Below are positions 28,583 through 40,300 of a DNA stretch of 64,000 nt, in pieces. The notes below the pieces were generated by a model. It was not told the DNA's origin and searched no databases. It saw nothing but the letters and a program-made list of their open reading frames with translations. Source of the DNA: Fuerstiella sp. (GTDB lineage Bacteria; Planctomycetota; Planctomycetia; Planctomycetales; Planctomycetaceae). Made by a program: the position numbers and the translations under genes. The stretch covers positions 91,586-155,585 of the forward strand of contig JALHMY010000007.1 in assembly GCA_022843805.1 (NCBI GenBank), in the 5' to 3' direction. Every line of letters starts with the position of its first letter. Position 1 is the first letter of the stretch.

Positions 28583-30970
28583 ATGTACCCGAACCAGCAT
28601 CTTGCTCGCTGCGCGAGCCAATCAGTTTCATGGATGACTGCACTCATCCTGAGTTTCACCATCTGCATTGGTTTTCCGGGAATTCCATCGACTGCAGCGG
28701 ATGAAAAGCCTGTGGAGAAGGCGACACAGGAGAAACCTGCATTGCCGGGACTGCAGCAGCCAGGGGACGCCAGCACCTTCGAGCTGAAGGATGAAAGCAG
28801 CCGCATTGATCCAGCCAACACCACAGCACTGGCTCACTACATGGCCGGATTGATGGCTCAGAAGCGTGGTGAGCTTCAGGCCGCGGCTGATGAGTTTGAA
28901 AAAGCTGCTGCTGCGGCACCCAAATCACCGGCGCCGCTGAAGGCGCAGGCCATGGTGTTGCTGAGAATGGGTCGCGAGGAGGGTTTGCAGAAGGCGAAAA
29001 AGGCAATTGATCTGGATAAGGACGACTATGAGACTCGCATTCAGCTGACCATTTGGCTCGCCTCAGCCGGACGTGCCGAAGAGGCAACGGAACTGATAAA
29101 TGCGGCATTGAAATCGAAAACGCTCAAAGAGATGTCTCGGGAGTTCGTGACGATTCACCAGATTCGTGGCAAGCTGATGCTGGCGCAGCAGAATGTTAAG
29201 GCGGCCGCAGACAGTTATGAAGTGATGTTCAAAGCACTGGAACGCCCGGAGGATTTTGGACTTAGTTTCCGGGATCATCAGGCGCTGTTGAAAGATCGTG
29301 CGTCCGGATATGACGTCACCGGAAGAGTACTTCTGGAGGCGGGGAGAACAGCGACGGCGATCAAAGTGTTTGAAGCGTTAAATCGAGTGGAGAATGGAAA
29401 GCCGGCCGATTATCACCTTGTTCAGGCCCGCGCGTATTACATGCAGGATCTGCTGCCAGAGTGCGAAAAGACTCTGGACATTTATTTTCAGACCGGGCGT
29501 CGGGATCCGGCGTCCCTCAGTCTGCTTCAGGACTTGTACAACGCCACGTCACGCGCTGACGCTCTTACGGAACGCCTGAATGCTCTGGCGGCTGACGCCG
29601 CTGATGCAACATCCGTAAAAATGTTTATTGGTCAGACTTTGCTCGACCAGGGGAAAACCGATGCCGCTGCTGAAGTCTACCAGACGTTGCTGGATGAAAA
29701 GGGTGAGGTGGATGCGTACATCGGTCTGATGAAGGTGGAAATTGCACGGAAGGACGCGGTTTCACTGATTGCCACAATGAACCGTGCAATTCGGGCTCGA
29801 ATTCAGACAGAGGAGCTGATGCCTCTGATCACCAGCATTATTCCGGATGAAGAATTTTCTAAAGCTCTGACAGCAGCATGTGAAAAAATCTGGAAGGAAA
29901 AACCAGGCGAACTGAGTGCGCCGGTGGCGTTCTTTTGTGCGACCGTTGCAAGGGAGGTGGAACAGCTGGACACGGAAGGAGTTCTGCTGCAGGCAACTCT
30001 GGAGCTGAATCCGGATCGAAATCTCACGATTCGCGCGCTGGACCTTTACGGTATGAACCTGCTGCTTCAGAACAAGTTTAAGCAGGCGGCACGTACCTTT
30101 GGACAGCTGGTGGCAGTTCCCGGGCTGAATCTCGGGCAGCGTCTGATGGGTCTGTACCGGCTGTCTCAGGCAGAATCCTTCAACGACAATCACGATGCGG
30201 CTCTGTCCGCCATCGTGTCGGCAATTCAGGAAGGCGGGCAGGTACCTTTACTGCATTATCAGCATGGCTGGGTTCTGGTGCAGGCTGAACGGTTTGAAGA
30301 AGCAAAAACGGTTTTGGAGGAAGGTTTGAAGCAGTTCGCAGCAGATCCGGAAAACGTGCAGCGAACGAGGCTTTTGCTGGCGGGTTTGGCTGCTCAGATG
30401 GCGGACTGGAAAGATGCCATCTCCCAGTACGAAGCGATCATCGGGTCCGAAGGGATTGATCCGGAAACTCTCCGACGCTGTCGGCTTGGTCTGTCCAATG
30501 CGCTTGTCCAGAGCGGCGACAACGCAGCGGGTGAGAAAGTTCTCGAAGAAGTCTATGAACAGGACCCGACAGACCCTGGCGTGAATAACGATCTGGGCTA
30601 TCTATATGCGGATCAGGGCAAGAATCTTGAGCAGGCAGAAAAGATGATTCGAATTGCTGTCAGTTCTCAGCCTGAGAATCCGGCCTATCTGGACAGTCTG
30701 GGTTGGGTTCTGTTCAGGCTGGGACGTCTGGACGAAGCTGTCGTGGAACTGAAGAAGGCATGTGCAAACCCTGAATACCAGGATGCCACGATTCTGGAAC
30801 ATCTTGGCGATGTTCAGAAAGCGATGGACCAGACTGATGCCGCCAAAGCATCATGGACGAATGCATTGAAGATCGAAAAAGAATCAAAGAAGAGCGATCA
30901 GGCGATCATCAGGCGTCTGTCGGAGAAACTGGGAGTTCCAGTGGTGCCGACTGAGGTACCCGCAAAATAA
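28583..30970 (+). CDS. exported TPR-repeat protein
   Basis: A 795-residue protein with an N-terminal signal peptide (hydrophobic residues 18-38, cleavage near STAADE) and tetratricopeptide repeats from about residue 75 to the end. Clear TPR units are [30 protein letters not shown] near the start, [31 protein letters not shown], and [26 protein letters not shown] near the C-terminus. It is most likely a periplasmic or cell-envelope scaffold; no enzymatic domain is seen. There is no good ribosome site at the ATG. ruvB follows 61 bp later on the same strand. Confidence 0.85.
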   Translation: MYPNQHLARCASQSVSWMTALILSFTICIGFPGIPSTAADEKPVEKATQEKPALPGLQQPGDASTFELKDESSRIDPANTTALAHYMAGLMAQKRGELQAAADEFEKAAAAAPKSPAPLKAQAMVLLRMGREEGLQKAKKAIDLDKDDYETRIQLTIWLASAGRAEEATELINAALKSKTLKEMSREFVTIHQIRGKLMLAQQNVKAAADSYEVMFKALERPEDFGLSFRDHQALLKDRASGYDVTGRVLLEAGRTATAIKVFEALNRVENGKPADYHLVQARAYYMQDLLPECEKTLDIYFQTGRRDPASLSLLQDLYNATSRADALTERLNALAADAADATSVKMFIGQTLLDQGKTDAAAEVYQTLLDEKGEVDAYIGLMKVEIARKDAVSLIATMNRAIRARIQTEELMPLITSIIPDEEFSKALTAACEKIWKEKPGELSAPVAFFCATVAREVEQLDTEGVLLQATLELNPDRNLTIRALDLYGMNLLLQNKFKQAARTFGQLVAVPGLNLGQRLMGLYRLSQAESFNDNHDAALSAIVSAIQEGGQVPLLHYQHGWVLVQAERFEEAKTVLEEGLKQFAADPENVQRTRLLLAGLAAQMADWKDAISQYEAIIGSEGIDPETLRRCRLGLSNALVQSGDNAAGEKVLEEVYEQDPTDPGVNNDLGYLYADQGKNLEQAEKMIRIAVSSQPENPAYLDSLGWVLFRLGRLDEAVVELKKACANPEYQDATILEHLGDVQKAMDQTDAAKASWTNALKIEKESKKSDQAIIRRLSEKLGVPVVPTEVPAK

Positions 30971-31031
30971 ACTGTTATCTTCATGCTCCGGCAATCAGCG
31001 CCTGCCGCCATCAGCGGTTGCAGGTGCATAT

Positions 31032-32240
31032 GTGGAGCGCGCAGAAGCGGAAACTGAGCAATCAATGGCAAGGAAGACGACGATCAGGAGCGATGATCCG
31101 GAAGACGATCCGGATTCGGAAAGGGGTTCGTCCGGAAAGGACTTGCCGGATTTTACTTCGAAACGCTCAGGTGGAAACCGGACGGCTGGCGGCGCGTCAG
31201 AACCGATTTCAGCGGAGCAGCAGCGGTACGATGAGGAATTGCGTCCGTCCCGGCTGGAAGATGTTGTGGGGCAGAGGGAAGTTGTGGAACGACTTCGTAT
31301 TCTGCTTGAAGCAACGAAAAAGCGTAAGGAACCACTTGGACATTTGTTGCTGTCCGGGCCGCCAGGTCTTGGCAAGACGACACTTGCTCATGTGGTTCCT
31401 CGTGAGCTGGGAACGGAAATTCAGATCACTGCCGGTCCTTCGCTGAGTGCGCCCAAAGATCTTTTGCCTTACCTGACGAATGCCAGCTACGGTTCAGTGC
31501 TGTTCATTGATGAAATCCACCGAATGCCTCCCACTGTCGAAGAGTTTATCTATCCGGCAATGGAAGACTTTCGTGTGGACATTACGCTGGGCGACGGACT
31601 GAATGCTCGTACGATCAATATGCAGCTGCAGCCTTTCACACTGATTGGTGCGACAACCCGCAGTGGGATGCTGACCGCCCCGCTTCGAGATCGATTTGTT
31701 AATCGCGAACATCTCGATTTTTACTCGCTGAGTGATTTGTCCTCGATCATTTCACGAAACGCACGCAAACTTCGTACTGAAATTGCTGCGGAAGCGGCTC
31801 ATGAAATCGCATTGCGATCCCGCGGGACTCCGCGAAAGGCCAACAACTGGCTGCGATGGACTCGCGACTATGCGGATGCCCGTGCGGATGGCCGAATCAC
31901 GCTGGAAGTGGCAAAAGCGGCACTCCGTATGAAAGGTGTCGACGATGCGGGGCTGGAAGAGCAGGACCGGAAGTATCTGGATACGATCATCAGCGTGTTT
32001 TCCGGAGGCCCGGCCGGAGTGCAGGCGATTGCACATACGATGAATACTCCGGCAGATACTCTGGAAGACGAGGTTGAACCCTTTCTTCTGAGAGAAGGTT
32101 TTGTACAGCGAAGCCCGCGGGGCAGGATGGTAACACTGAAGGCGCTCAACCATCTGGGACGGCCGTCGCCTTTTCGTGATCCGCCAAAGGGCGGAAATAT
32201 CCAGCCTGGCCTTTTTCCCGATCTGTCTGAACCTGTCTGA
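31032..32240 (+). CDS. ruvB: Holliday junction branch-migration ATPase RuvB
   Basis: Hexameric AAA+ motor that with RuvA drives branch migration in recombination. 402 residues: an N-terminal charged, Gly/Ser-rich extension of about 60 residues not found in typical 330-350-residue RuvB, then [12 protein letters not shown], Walker [10 protein letters not shown] (109-117), Walker [10 protein letters not shown], sensor GATTRSG, and PLRDRF with the arginine finger; the winged-helix end is [20 protein letters not shown]. The start taken is GTG with AGGTG 5 bases before it; the ATG at 31065 is a close alternative. ruvA and ruvC are not in the window. It ends 3 bp from the convergent dxs gene. Confidence 0.95.
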   Translation: MERAEAETEQSMARKTTIRSDDPEDDPDSERGSSGKDLPDFTSKRSGGNRTAGGASEPISAEQQRYDEELRPSRLEDVVGQREVVERLRILLEATKKRKEPLGHLLLSGPPGLGKTTLAHVVPRELGTEIQITAGPSLSAPKDLLPYLTNASYGSVLFIDEIHRMPPTVEEFIYPAMEDFRVDITLGDGLNARTINMQLQPFTLIGATTRSGMLTAPLRDRFVNREHLDFYSLSDLSSIISRNARKLRTEIAAEAAHEIALRSRGTPRKANNWLRWTRDYADARADGRITLEVAKAALRMKGVDDAGLEEQDRKYLDTIISVFSGGPAGVQAIAHTMNTPADTLEDEVEPFLLREGFVQRSPRGRMVTLKALNHLGRPSPFRDPPKGGNIQPGLFPDLSEPV

Positions 32241-32243
32241 CCG

Positions 32244-34160
32244 TTACGAATGAGGATTGGCTGCTGGTGTGCAGGGGATCGTTAGCTGCATGAGTTCCCG
32301 AACTGTGCGGCAAAGTCCGGCCTGATCGAGCCCCAGGTCAGCCAGCAACTCATCCCGGTCACCATGTTCAACAAAAGCGTCAGTGATGCCAAGGACGCGG
32401 AATCGTTCGGTATTGAGAGCCATACGATTTGCGGCTTCAAGGACTGCGCTGCCAAAACCACCCATGACGGCGTTTTCTTCGATGGTGATTACGAAGCCTG
32501 AACCGGCGGCCCGGGCGATCAGTTCTTCGTCGACGGGCTTGACGAATCGCGCATTCACAACGCCGACATCGATTCCGTCCAGCTTCAGCTCGCGTGCCGC
32601 TTCGATGGCTCGTGAGACCATTGTACCGCAGGCGATGATCTGACCATCGCGACCCCAGGACAGTACTTCTGCTCGCCCCATCTGCACGGGAGCCACTTCG
32701 CGGGGGATGGCTTCCACGTTCGCCTTGGGGTAACGAATTGACGCAGGAAATCCGCAGTTAAGCGCAAAGTCCAGCATTGGCTTAACGTCAGCTTCGTCGC
32801 CCGGAGCCATCACGACCATATTCGGGAAAATTCTCATGTAGGAATTATCGAATACGCCATGGTGAGTGGGTCCATCAGGACCGCACAGCCCGGCTCGGTC
32901 GAGGGTGAAGATCACTGGCAGATTCTGCAGAGCGACTTCCTGGAAGATCTGGTCAAAGCTGCGCTGAAGAAACGTGCTGTAGATGTCCACAATCGGTTTC
33001 ATACCGGATTTTGCCATCCCGCCCGCGAAGGCCACCGCATGGCTTTCACAGATGCCTGTATCGAAGAACCGGTCGGGGTACTCATCCCGAATTCGTTCGA
33101 GTTTGTTGCCGGCGCACATTGCAGCCGTCAGAACACAGACTTTTGGATCTTCGTGCATCGCCTCGAAAATGGCATCCGACATAATTTCCGTGTAGGAAAC
33201 AACGGTCGATTTTTTAACCGGCACAATCTCATTGTCACCATCCCGGCGAAAGGGCGACGGTGTATGGAATTTTACAGGGTCCTTGCAGGCAGGTTCAAAC
33301 CCGTGACCTTTTTCAGTAAACACGTGCAGCAGAACAGGACCTTTTACGTCGCGTACCATTTCCAGGTACTGTCGCAGTGAACGCAGGTCGTGGCCATCGA
33401 CCGGACCAATATATCGGAAGCCCATTTCCTCAAAGAGCATTCCGCCGTGCAGAAAGGACTTTACTGCGTCCTTAAATCCGCTGAGCATCTTTTCGGTGGA
33501 TTCGCCAACGAGAGGGACTTTGTTCAAAAGCCATGAAACGTCTCGTTTAAGGCCATTATAGAACGGGGCAACACGCGCTTTATCCAGATAACTTGCAACG
33601 CCGCCAACGCGGGGACAAATGCCCATCTTATTGTCATTCAGAATGACCAGCAGATCCTTTTTCAGGCCCGCTGCGTTATTCATCGCTTCGAAGACAATGC
33701 CGGAGGGCAGGGCACCGTCGCCAATCACCGCCACAGATCTTCGTCCATCTGTAAAAAGCAGATCGTCGGCCGCCTTCATTCCCAGAACGGTCGAGACGCT
33801 GCTGCCGGCATGGCCCGTCACAAAAAGGTCATACGGGCTTTCAGCCGGGTTTGGATAGCCCATCAGACCGCCACGATGACGGATGGTGGAGAATTGTGGA
33901 AAGCGTCCCGTAATCAGCTTGTGAGGATAAATCTGATGGCCGGTGTCCCAGATCAGGCGGTCGACCGAAAAGTCAAACACCTGATGGAGTGCAATACACA
34001 GTTCCACGACACCGAGATTGCTCGCGAAGTGCGCAGCACGATCAGAAACAATCGAAAGAAGTGCCTCGCGAATTTCGGCGGCCAGCAGCTGCAGGTCGGA
34101 ATCGCTGAGTCCCCGCATATCCTTTGGCGAATGAATTGTGCTCAGGATCTCAAATGACAT
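32244..34160 (-). CDS. dxs: 1-deoxy-D-xylulose-5-phosphate synthase
   Basis: First enzyme of the MEP isoprenoid pathway; condenses pyruvate and glyceraldehyde 3-phosphate using thiamine diphosphate. 638 residues, normal length. The ThDP motif is GDGALPSGIVFEAMNNAAGLKKDLLVILNDN, with DTGHQIYPHKLITGR and GHAGSSVSTVLGM upstream; the central transketolase domain has DTGICESHAVAFAGGMA and DRAGLCGPDGPTHHG. The gene starts on the base after the upstream polyprenyl synthase stop, so the two are one transcript and supply precursors for prenyl chains. Confidence 0.95.
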   Translation of the reverse strand: MSFEILSTIHSPKDMRGLSDSDLQLLAAEIREALLSIVSDRAAHFASNLGVVELCIALHQVFDFSVDRLIWDTGHQIYPHKLITGRFPQFSTIRHRGGLMGYPNPAESPYDLFVTGHAGSSVSTVLGMKAADDLLFTDGRRSVAVIGDGALPSGIVFEAMNNAAGLKKDLLVILNDNKMGICPRVGGVASYLDKARVAPFYNGLKRDVSWLLNKVPLVGESTEKMLSGFKDAVKSFLHGGMLFEEMGFRYIGPVDGHDLRSLRQYLEMVRDVKGPVLLHVFTEKGHGFEPACKDPVKFHTPSPFRRDGDNEIVPVKKSTVVSYTEIMSDAIFEAMHEDPKVCVLTAAMCAGNKLERIRDEYPDRFFDTGICESHAVAFAGGMAKSGMKPIVDIYSTFLQRSFDQIFQEVALQNLPVIFTLDRAGLCGPDGPTHHGVFDNSYMRIFPNMVVMAPGDEADVKPMLDFALNCGFPASIRYPKANVEAIPREVAPVQMGRAEVLSWGRDGQIIACGTMVSRAIEAARELKLDGIDVGVVNARFVKPVDEELIARAAGSGFVITIEENAVMGGFGSAVLEAANRMALNTERFRVLGITDAFVEHGDRDELLADLGLDQAGLCRTVRELMQLTIPCTPAANPHS

Positions 34161-35186
34161 TTAATGATCTCTTTCAACAATGAATCGGGCTAATTCCTTC
34201 AGCCACACACTTTTCTCGCCAAATGAATCCAGTTGCGCACATGCCTGCACGACCAGTTCCAGAGCGCGATGGCGGCTGGCTTCGATACCAATCAGGCCGG
34301 GATAGGTCAGTTTTCCCAGATCCGCGTCCCGGCCCGTTTCCTTGCCAAGACGAGTATCATCACCAGTGACATCCAGTAAATCATCTGCGATTTGAAATGC
34401 CAAACCAATGCCATAGCCATATTTTTGAAGCTGTTCCCGCTGCAGTTCGGTTGCTCCACCGGAAATTGCACCCAGTTCCAGAGAAGCGGCGATCAGTGCG
34501 CCCGTTTTCATTGTATGAATTCGAGTCAGATGATCTACGCGATTCTGGTCTGAACAGTTGGACGGGAATCCGGTTGTACTCTCAGAATTCTGCCCCGCCG
34601 ACATTCCCGAAACCGCAGAATCTGCCGTTTTCCAACTGGTTTTTCGGACTTCGTCAGTGCTGCCATCAGGTTTTCCCTCTGTCAGACTGCCTCTTTCGGC
34701 TTCCAGATCCAGAATCTGACCTCCCACCATGCCACTCCCACCCGCTGCTTTCGCCAGAATTCTCAGCAATTCTGCTTTTTTGACTGCCTCCAGTGGTGAG
34801 GCTGCAATTGTTTCGAATGCAGTTGTCAACAAACAGTCACCCGCAAGGATCGCCATCGCCTCGCCAAACACTTTATGGCTGGTCAGACGCCCTCGCCGAT
34901 AATCATCATCATCCATGGCCGGCAGATCGTCGTGAATCAGCGAATAAGTGTGAATCATCTCAATCGCGCACGCAGCGGGCAATGCATCCTGACTTGTGCC
35001 GCCACACAATTCGGCTGACAGCAAAACCAGTACAGGGCGAAGTCGTTTTCCTCCGGCCATCAGGCTGTATTCGACAGCAGTCTTCAGGCTGGACGGCCAT
35101 TCTGCTCGATTCAGCACGTCCAGCAGGGCCGCTTCGACAAGCGACTTTTGCTCCGCCAGATGCTCATTAAGCGTTGATCGCGACAT
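34161..35186 (-). CDS. polyprenyl (farnesyl/geranylgeranyl) diphosphate synthase
   Basis: Trans-prenyltransferase of 341 residues. The first aspartate-rich motif is HDDLPAMDDDD (85-95), with GGKRLRPVLVLL before it; the second is FQIADDLLDVTGD. An insertion of about 50 residues rich in Ser, Thr and Gly (around 168-218) lies between ILDLEAERG and MKTGALI and is absent from standard IspA. Chain length is not certain; the residues before the first motif resemble short-chain (C15-C20) enzymes. AAGGG lies 4 bases before the ATG. It abuts dxs with no spacer. Confidence 0.9.
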   Translation of the reverse strand: MSRSTLNEHLAEQKSLVEAALLDVLNRAEWPSSLKTAVEYSLMAGGKRLRPVLVLLSAELCGGTSQDALPAACAIEMIHTYSLIHDDLPAMDDDDYRRGRLTSHKVFGEAMAILAGDCLLTTAFETIAASPLEAVKKAELLRILAKAAGGSGMVGGQILDLEAERGSLTEGKPDGSTDEVRKTSWKTADSAVSGMSAGQNSESTTGFPSNCSDQNRVDHLTRIHTMKTGALIAASLELGAISGGATELQREQLQKYGYGIGLAFQIADDLLDVTGDDTRLGKETGRDADLGKLTYPGLIGIEASRHRALELVVQACAQLDSFGEKSVWLKELARFIVERDH

Positions 35187-35304
35187 GATACCCTTAGGGG
35201 ATATTGGTATTAAAAGACGGCCCCTCGACTGCTCGTATTTTGTTCAATTGAAAACGCGAAAGTAACACTGAGTGTGAGAAGTCTGATGGCGCCCGTACAG
35301 GGTT

Positions 35305-36492
35305 TCAGCCTTTTTCGCATTCCGAGCCTGTCGCCAGCACCAGCGCCATCTGGCAGGCCTGCAAATACTCGGGGATAAACAGCCGTTCGTCAACTGTATG
35401 AATCTTATGCTGGCCGCAACCCATTGTGACGGCTGGAAAACCATGTTCAGCCATCCAGTTGGCATCCAGTCCACCGTCGCTGACTCGCACCTCATGCGGA
35501 ATTCCAAGCCGGTTTGCTGCGGATGCGGCTGCCTGAATCACCGGGCTGGCAGGATCCAGACGGAACGCTGAATACCGGACATCGTCCACAAAGGACAGGC
35601 TTCCGGTACGTCCATCGGTGGCGCTGAGACGCCGCACCGCCTTTTCAAATGCTTTGCGAAACTCATCCACGATCCGTTGTCGGAATGTCGAGTCATGACT
35701 TCTGGCTTCCGCCTGAACGGTGATCTGTGGCATCACCACGTTTGTCGCGTCGCCTCCATTGACGATTCCGATGTTACTGGTTCCCCGTTTACGTCCTTTT
35801 ATGACCAGTCCATGCCAGCCGTTCTCCTGCAGGTCGGCAATGGCCATTGATGCTGCGACGGCCGCATTCACGCCCTGTTCCGGATGAACGCCCGCATGAC
35901 TTGCGATACCGTTAATAGTAATCAGCAGATTACTCGCTCCCACTGCTCCGTTGATCAGGCTGGCGGGCTGACGCCCATCCCAGTTAAAGCACAGTTCCGG
36001 CTTCCCAAGCTTTGATGGTACAAGAAACCTTGCTCCTCTCAGCCCTGTTTCTTCCTGAACAGTAAACAGCAGTGTCAGGGGAGGGTAATCGAGTTTCTGT
36101 TTCAGAATTTCCAGCACTGCCGTCAGAATGGCGGCACAGCCACCGCGGTTATCTCCACCCAGTGCGGTTGCGGCAGAGCGTGGACGAATCCAGTCGCCGT
36201 CGCGTACAGGAACACAGCCAACCGCCAGTGGAACAGTATCCATATGTGCCATCAGCAGACGTCGAGGGCCTTTGCGTGTGCCTTTCAGGCGAACGATCAG
36301 ATTTCCGGTATCGCCACCGGCAGGGCTCCGTCGATGAGCAGTATCCGTCTGGATCGCTGATTCCGGAACACCCGCGACAACCAGCTGTTCATTCAGAAAC
36401 TTAGCCACTGATGCTTCGTGTCCGCTGCCTCCTGGTATGGAAATCAGCTGCAAAACACGTTCAATCGCCTGAGTTTCATGAATTGAGTACAC
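35305..36492 (-). CDS. M20-family zinc aminopeptidase (peptidase T-like)
   Basis: A 395-residue metallopeptidase of the M20 family. Metal ligands can be placed: His83 and Asp85 in MAHMDTVP, Asp114 in LGGDNRGG, the catalytic Glu147 and ligand Glu148 in VQEETGLRG, Asp in FNWDGR, and the final His in GQHKIHTVDE. The dimerisation domain between is present (INGIASHAGVHPEQGVNA). The residues fit peptidase T/PepD-like tripeptidase enzymes, but N-acyl deacetylases share this fold. Cytosolic, without a signal peptide. On the minus strand, between the lipoprotein gene and the prenyl synthase. Confidence 0.87.
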   Translation of the reverse strand: MYSIHETQAIERVLQLISIPGGSGHEASVAKFLNEQLVVAGVPESAIQTDTAHRRSPAGGDTGNLIVRLKGTRKGPRRLLMAHMDTVPLAVGCVPVRDGDWIRPRSAATALGGDNRGGCAAILTAVLEILKQKLDYPPLTLLFTVQEETGLRGARFLVPSKLGKPELCFNWDGRQPASLINGAVGASNLLITINGIASHAGVHPEQGVNAAVAASMAIADLQENGWHGLVIKGRKRGTSNIGIVNGGDATNVVMPQITVQAEARSHDSTFRQRIVDEFRKAFEKAVRRLSATDGRTGSLSFVDDVRYSAFRLDPASPVIQAAASAANRLGIPHEVRVSDGGLDANWMAEHGFPAVTMGCGQHKIHTVDERLFIPEYLQACQMALVLATGSECEKG

Positions 36493-36641
36493 AAGACGGT
36501 CCTTTAATTCCGGGGTCGGAGTATTCCGGGAGCGGAAAGCGAAAGAAGCCCTGCCAGTGCTGCTGGCCGGACTTCTGGCTGCTGATCATTATAGTATGCG
36601 ATAGTATGCGGAATAGTGTGCAGACACGATACAGGCTGGTG

Positions 36642-37328
36642 TTACTGCCGCTGTGAAGTGGTTCCGCGTGGAAGAGCAATGGATTCGACTTTCAGGCCCG
36701 AGATCCCTGATTCGGGTTCTGTCTGAAGGTCGCCACCGCTTTTGATCGCAGTGCTCTGTGCTCGATTCGACTGGACATTCACATTTCGCTGGAATGGTGT
36801 TGTCGTGGCCATAGCTTTTCGGCCTGGCAGAATCACTTCCGTCATGTCCGAGGCGACAATCTGACCATCCTTCCCGATGAACTCCACCTTTAATGCACAG
36901 TTCACGGGATCTTTATGCTGCTGCATATACGGAATAAAGACACTGTAGGAATGGCCCAGTGAACCTTCCGTTCGGTGGACGTCCCAGGACTCTGCATCAA
37001 AATCGAACGTATGCAAAGCCTCGTGCTCATCGGCCTCGGGATCAAATCTGTCGTATTGTGTGATGCGGACAGCACCGGTAACCCGTGATGCCGCAGGAGA
37101 TCCGGGACTGAAGAACATCAGCTGTCCGGCAAATCCGCGAGCCGGTTTTCCTTCAAGACCGGTTCCCTGAGACGGTTCCCAGAGGCACAGAATCCGGTTG
37201 ACCTGCTGTTGCATTTTGGGCCGTCCGATCAGAGCTCCCGGATCACGCAGCAGGTTTGTTGATGTGCATCCGGCGTTCAGGGCAGCAAAGGTCGTCAGAA
37301 GCAAAATGCTGAATCGTCCAGTTTTCAT
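36642..37328 (-). CDS. putative lipoprotein next to the secretin gene
   Basis: A 228-residue exported protein. A lipobox is visible (L-N-A-G-C, Cys21) after a hydrophobic leader, so it should be lipid-anchored. The mature part has GALIGRPKMQQQVNRILCLWEP and a beta-rich centre (VTGAVRITQYDRFDPEADEHE... AESWDVHRTEGSLGHSYSVFIPY) that matches no domain I recognise; the last 60 residues are Ser/Gln/Thr-rich. It starts 37 bp after the secretin stop on the same strand, so it may be co-transcribed and serve the secretin, for instance as a pilotin or envelope anchor; that is inference. Confidence 0.7.
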   Translation of the reverse strand: MKTGRFSILLLTTFAALNAGCTSTNLLRDPGALIGRPKMQQQVNRILCLWEPSQGTGLEGKPARGFAGQLMFFSPGSPAASRVTGAVRITQYDRFDPEADEHEALHTFDFDAESWDVHRTEGSLGHSYSVFIPYMQQHKDPVNCALKVEFIGKDGQIVASDMTEVILPGRKAMATTTPFQRNVNVQSNRAQSTAIKSGGDLQTEPESGISGLKVESIALPRGTTSQRQ

Positions 37329-37365
37329 GGAATGTGTACCTCTCGGTCCGTCTCACCGCCAAAGA

Positions 37366-40300
37366 TCAGAATGCCAGTTTCGTGCTACTCGGTCGAGTCT
37401 TTGGTGGCACTGATCCCTTCAGTGGCTTGGCTGGCTTTTCTTCCGTCTCAAACTTTGCCGTTGTGTTGGACGCTGCATCAGATTTTACGCCCGTTCGTCG
37501 TTCCGCTTTGACGGGCTGAACCTTCTGCTGAACAGGTTCTTCTTTGGCCTTTGGTCCGCTGCTCTGTGAATCAGTGGCAGCTGTGGGATCGAAATCGGGA
37601 ATCGCATCTGGTACCGGAGTGTTTGCTTTGGACTGAGGCGGAAGTCCGGTATCCAGATCCGTCGACGGATTGAAGTTGAGGTACGGGAGGTGATCCGATG
37701 GCTGGCTTGAAGGCGGAACACTGTAAAGTGGACCGTGCATTTCCTCTGCCTCTGATTCGATAAAGTGAAGGCGTTCGGATTCTATCTGTTTAATCAGTTC
37801 TGAATCGATATCGCTGGTGATAACCCGAGGTGTCAGAAAGATCAGCAGTTCTGTACGGCTGGTGGTTGTTCCGTCATAACGAAATGCCTTTCCAACGATT
37901 GGCAGGTCTCCCAGCCAGGGCACTTTTCTTTCCAGTGTGGAATCTGCCTTGGTGATCATGCCACCGATGACGATTGTCTGACCGTTTGGCACGTTCACCA
38001 GAGTCTCGGCAACCGACTGATTGATAATCGGAGACTCGATCGTTGATCCATCTGTGTTGACAAAGACGGGAACGCCTGCTCCTGAAAGAATACTCTTTTC
38101 AGCAAAGACCCGCATCGCCACAAGCCCTTCCGGAGACACTCGAGGCGTCACGAGCAGCGTAATCCCGGTATCAATTCGATCAATGTTGGGGTTGGCTGTC
38201 CCCAGCTGATTGACGTTGGCACCCGTGACAATTGGCACATTCTGGCCGACGTTCACGCGGGCCGGATTGTTATGTGTGGTGCGAATTTGTGGTCGGCTCA
38301 GGATATGGACTGTACGCCGGGCAGCAAGTGCTCGCAGAAGGATGCTGACAGCGTCCGACTGTGCTGAAAAGACAAAGCCACCGAAACCCAGGTCGGTATT
38401 TTGTCGACCAAGTGAAAAGTTGCTCAGTCCCTGCGTCGCGACGATGCCATTAGTCGCTGCATTCGCGATATTGTTGCCAAGCGGAAAGCTGGTGTTATTA
38501 AAGTTCAGGCCTGGGCTCGCAGTTGTGGACGTTACTCCGCCGGCCGTCGTGGACGTAATATTGCTGCGGCCCAGCAGCAGCGGATCCTGAAAGCCGAGTT
38601 CGATCCCGAATTCATCGGTTTCATCCAGTGAGACTTCCACAATCAGGGCAGAAATTACAACTTCGGGAGGCTTTGCATCCAGCGATTCGATGATGTTTCT
38701 GATCCGTGAAAAGTACTGTGGTGAGGCGCTGACAATCAGAGAGTTGCTGTTGATGTCCTCGGCGATGATCACTTCCTGACGCAGCCGTTCAATATTGCTG
38801 ATGAGGTCTTCGCTGCTGTCCTGCAGCGCGGCCTGCTGTTCCAGATAATTCGTGAGTGAGACGGACACCTGCTCGGCAGCCGCGTTTCTCAGCGGAATGA
38901 CCTCTGTCAGCCGCTGGCGAACATCGGACGTGTCGAGCCTCAGCAGAACAGCTTCCACGACACTCAATGCTTCCGCACCACCAACCGCCATGACAGTATT
39001 TGTGCGAATATCAGCAGAGAAGCGAAGGGGGATCAGGCTGCTCGCCTGTCCTTCTGTGCCGGAAATCTGAATTCCCAGCTGATCCTCGTTGTTCTGGTTT
39101 TCAAAAAGTGTTTCAAGCAGCGTCACAGACTGTTCTGCGTCCGCGTTTTTCAATGTAAAGACTTTGATTTCCGCGGTTGCCGAAGGTGCCTTGTCCAGCT
39201 CGGCGATCAGTGCGGACATCAGGCCCATGCTGGCTTCCGGAGCGGACACGATCAGGCTGTTCGTTCGAGCGTCGGAATTGACTCGCACGTCAGCAAGAAT
39301 TCCTGATTTGACCAGCTGGCGTGCATTTCCGTCAGACGCCAGAAACTCAAGAGCCACAGATTTGCTGGCGCGGAGCTCCTGAGCACCCTGAGTTCCTCCT
39401 CCCAGACCGGCAAGTCCGCCGAACTGGCCGCCGGTCTGCTGAGGCGGATTTGTAACTGCCTGGATTGCAGATGAGATTGTGGTACTAAGTTCTTCTGCCA
39501 CTGCATTCTTCAGCGGAAAGATCTGTACCCGATGAACAGCGCCCGATTCGTCCTTGTCAATTTTTTCAACCAGCTTGCCAACTTCCTTCAGGTCATTGGC
39601 ACGCCCCTGAACAATGACGGAGTTGGTCCTGACGTCAGCCACGACACGCGGGCGGGTCCGAAGACCAGTTGGGGTTGTGTAGAGACTTTCAATGGCCGTT
39701 ACCACCTGAGATGCAATCGCACTTTTCAGTGGAAACACCTGAAATTCGAATTCCGGATCCAGAGGCTGGTCGAGCTCATTGGCCAGCTTAAGGATTTCTT
39801 CCAGTTCGCTCTTCGGGCTGAGTATCAAAACAGCATTTGGCTGGACAACAGCAATAAACGCTGACGTCTTGCGTGTGGTTGTCCCGCGCTGGCGAAGCTC
39901 TGACAGCCTGTCATACACAGATGTCATCAGCTCGGCCATGGCTTCAGAATTGACATTCTTCAGTGTATGCAAATGGATTTCCGGCAGAGACCCGATACTC
40001 ATTTGTTCCAGTTGCGCAATGATCTCTGCAACTTTCTTCAGGTCCGGATCATTACCTTTCAACAGCAACAGTCCGAGCTCCGGAATTGCCTGAATATTGA
40101 CGTCTCCACGCAGGTTCAATGCACTGCCAGGGCCTGAAGGACTTTCGTCCGGTGCCGCTGCTTCGGGCATGGGATCCTGCGCGGCGGGGTCTGACTGCTG
40201 TTCCTGCTGCGGAAACAGGCCGCCGCCATTGCCCCGAGCGGCCGCTGCAGCACGCATTGAAACCAGCTGATGAATCTGATCATTCAGATCCTTCGCTGTT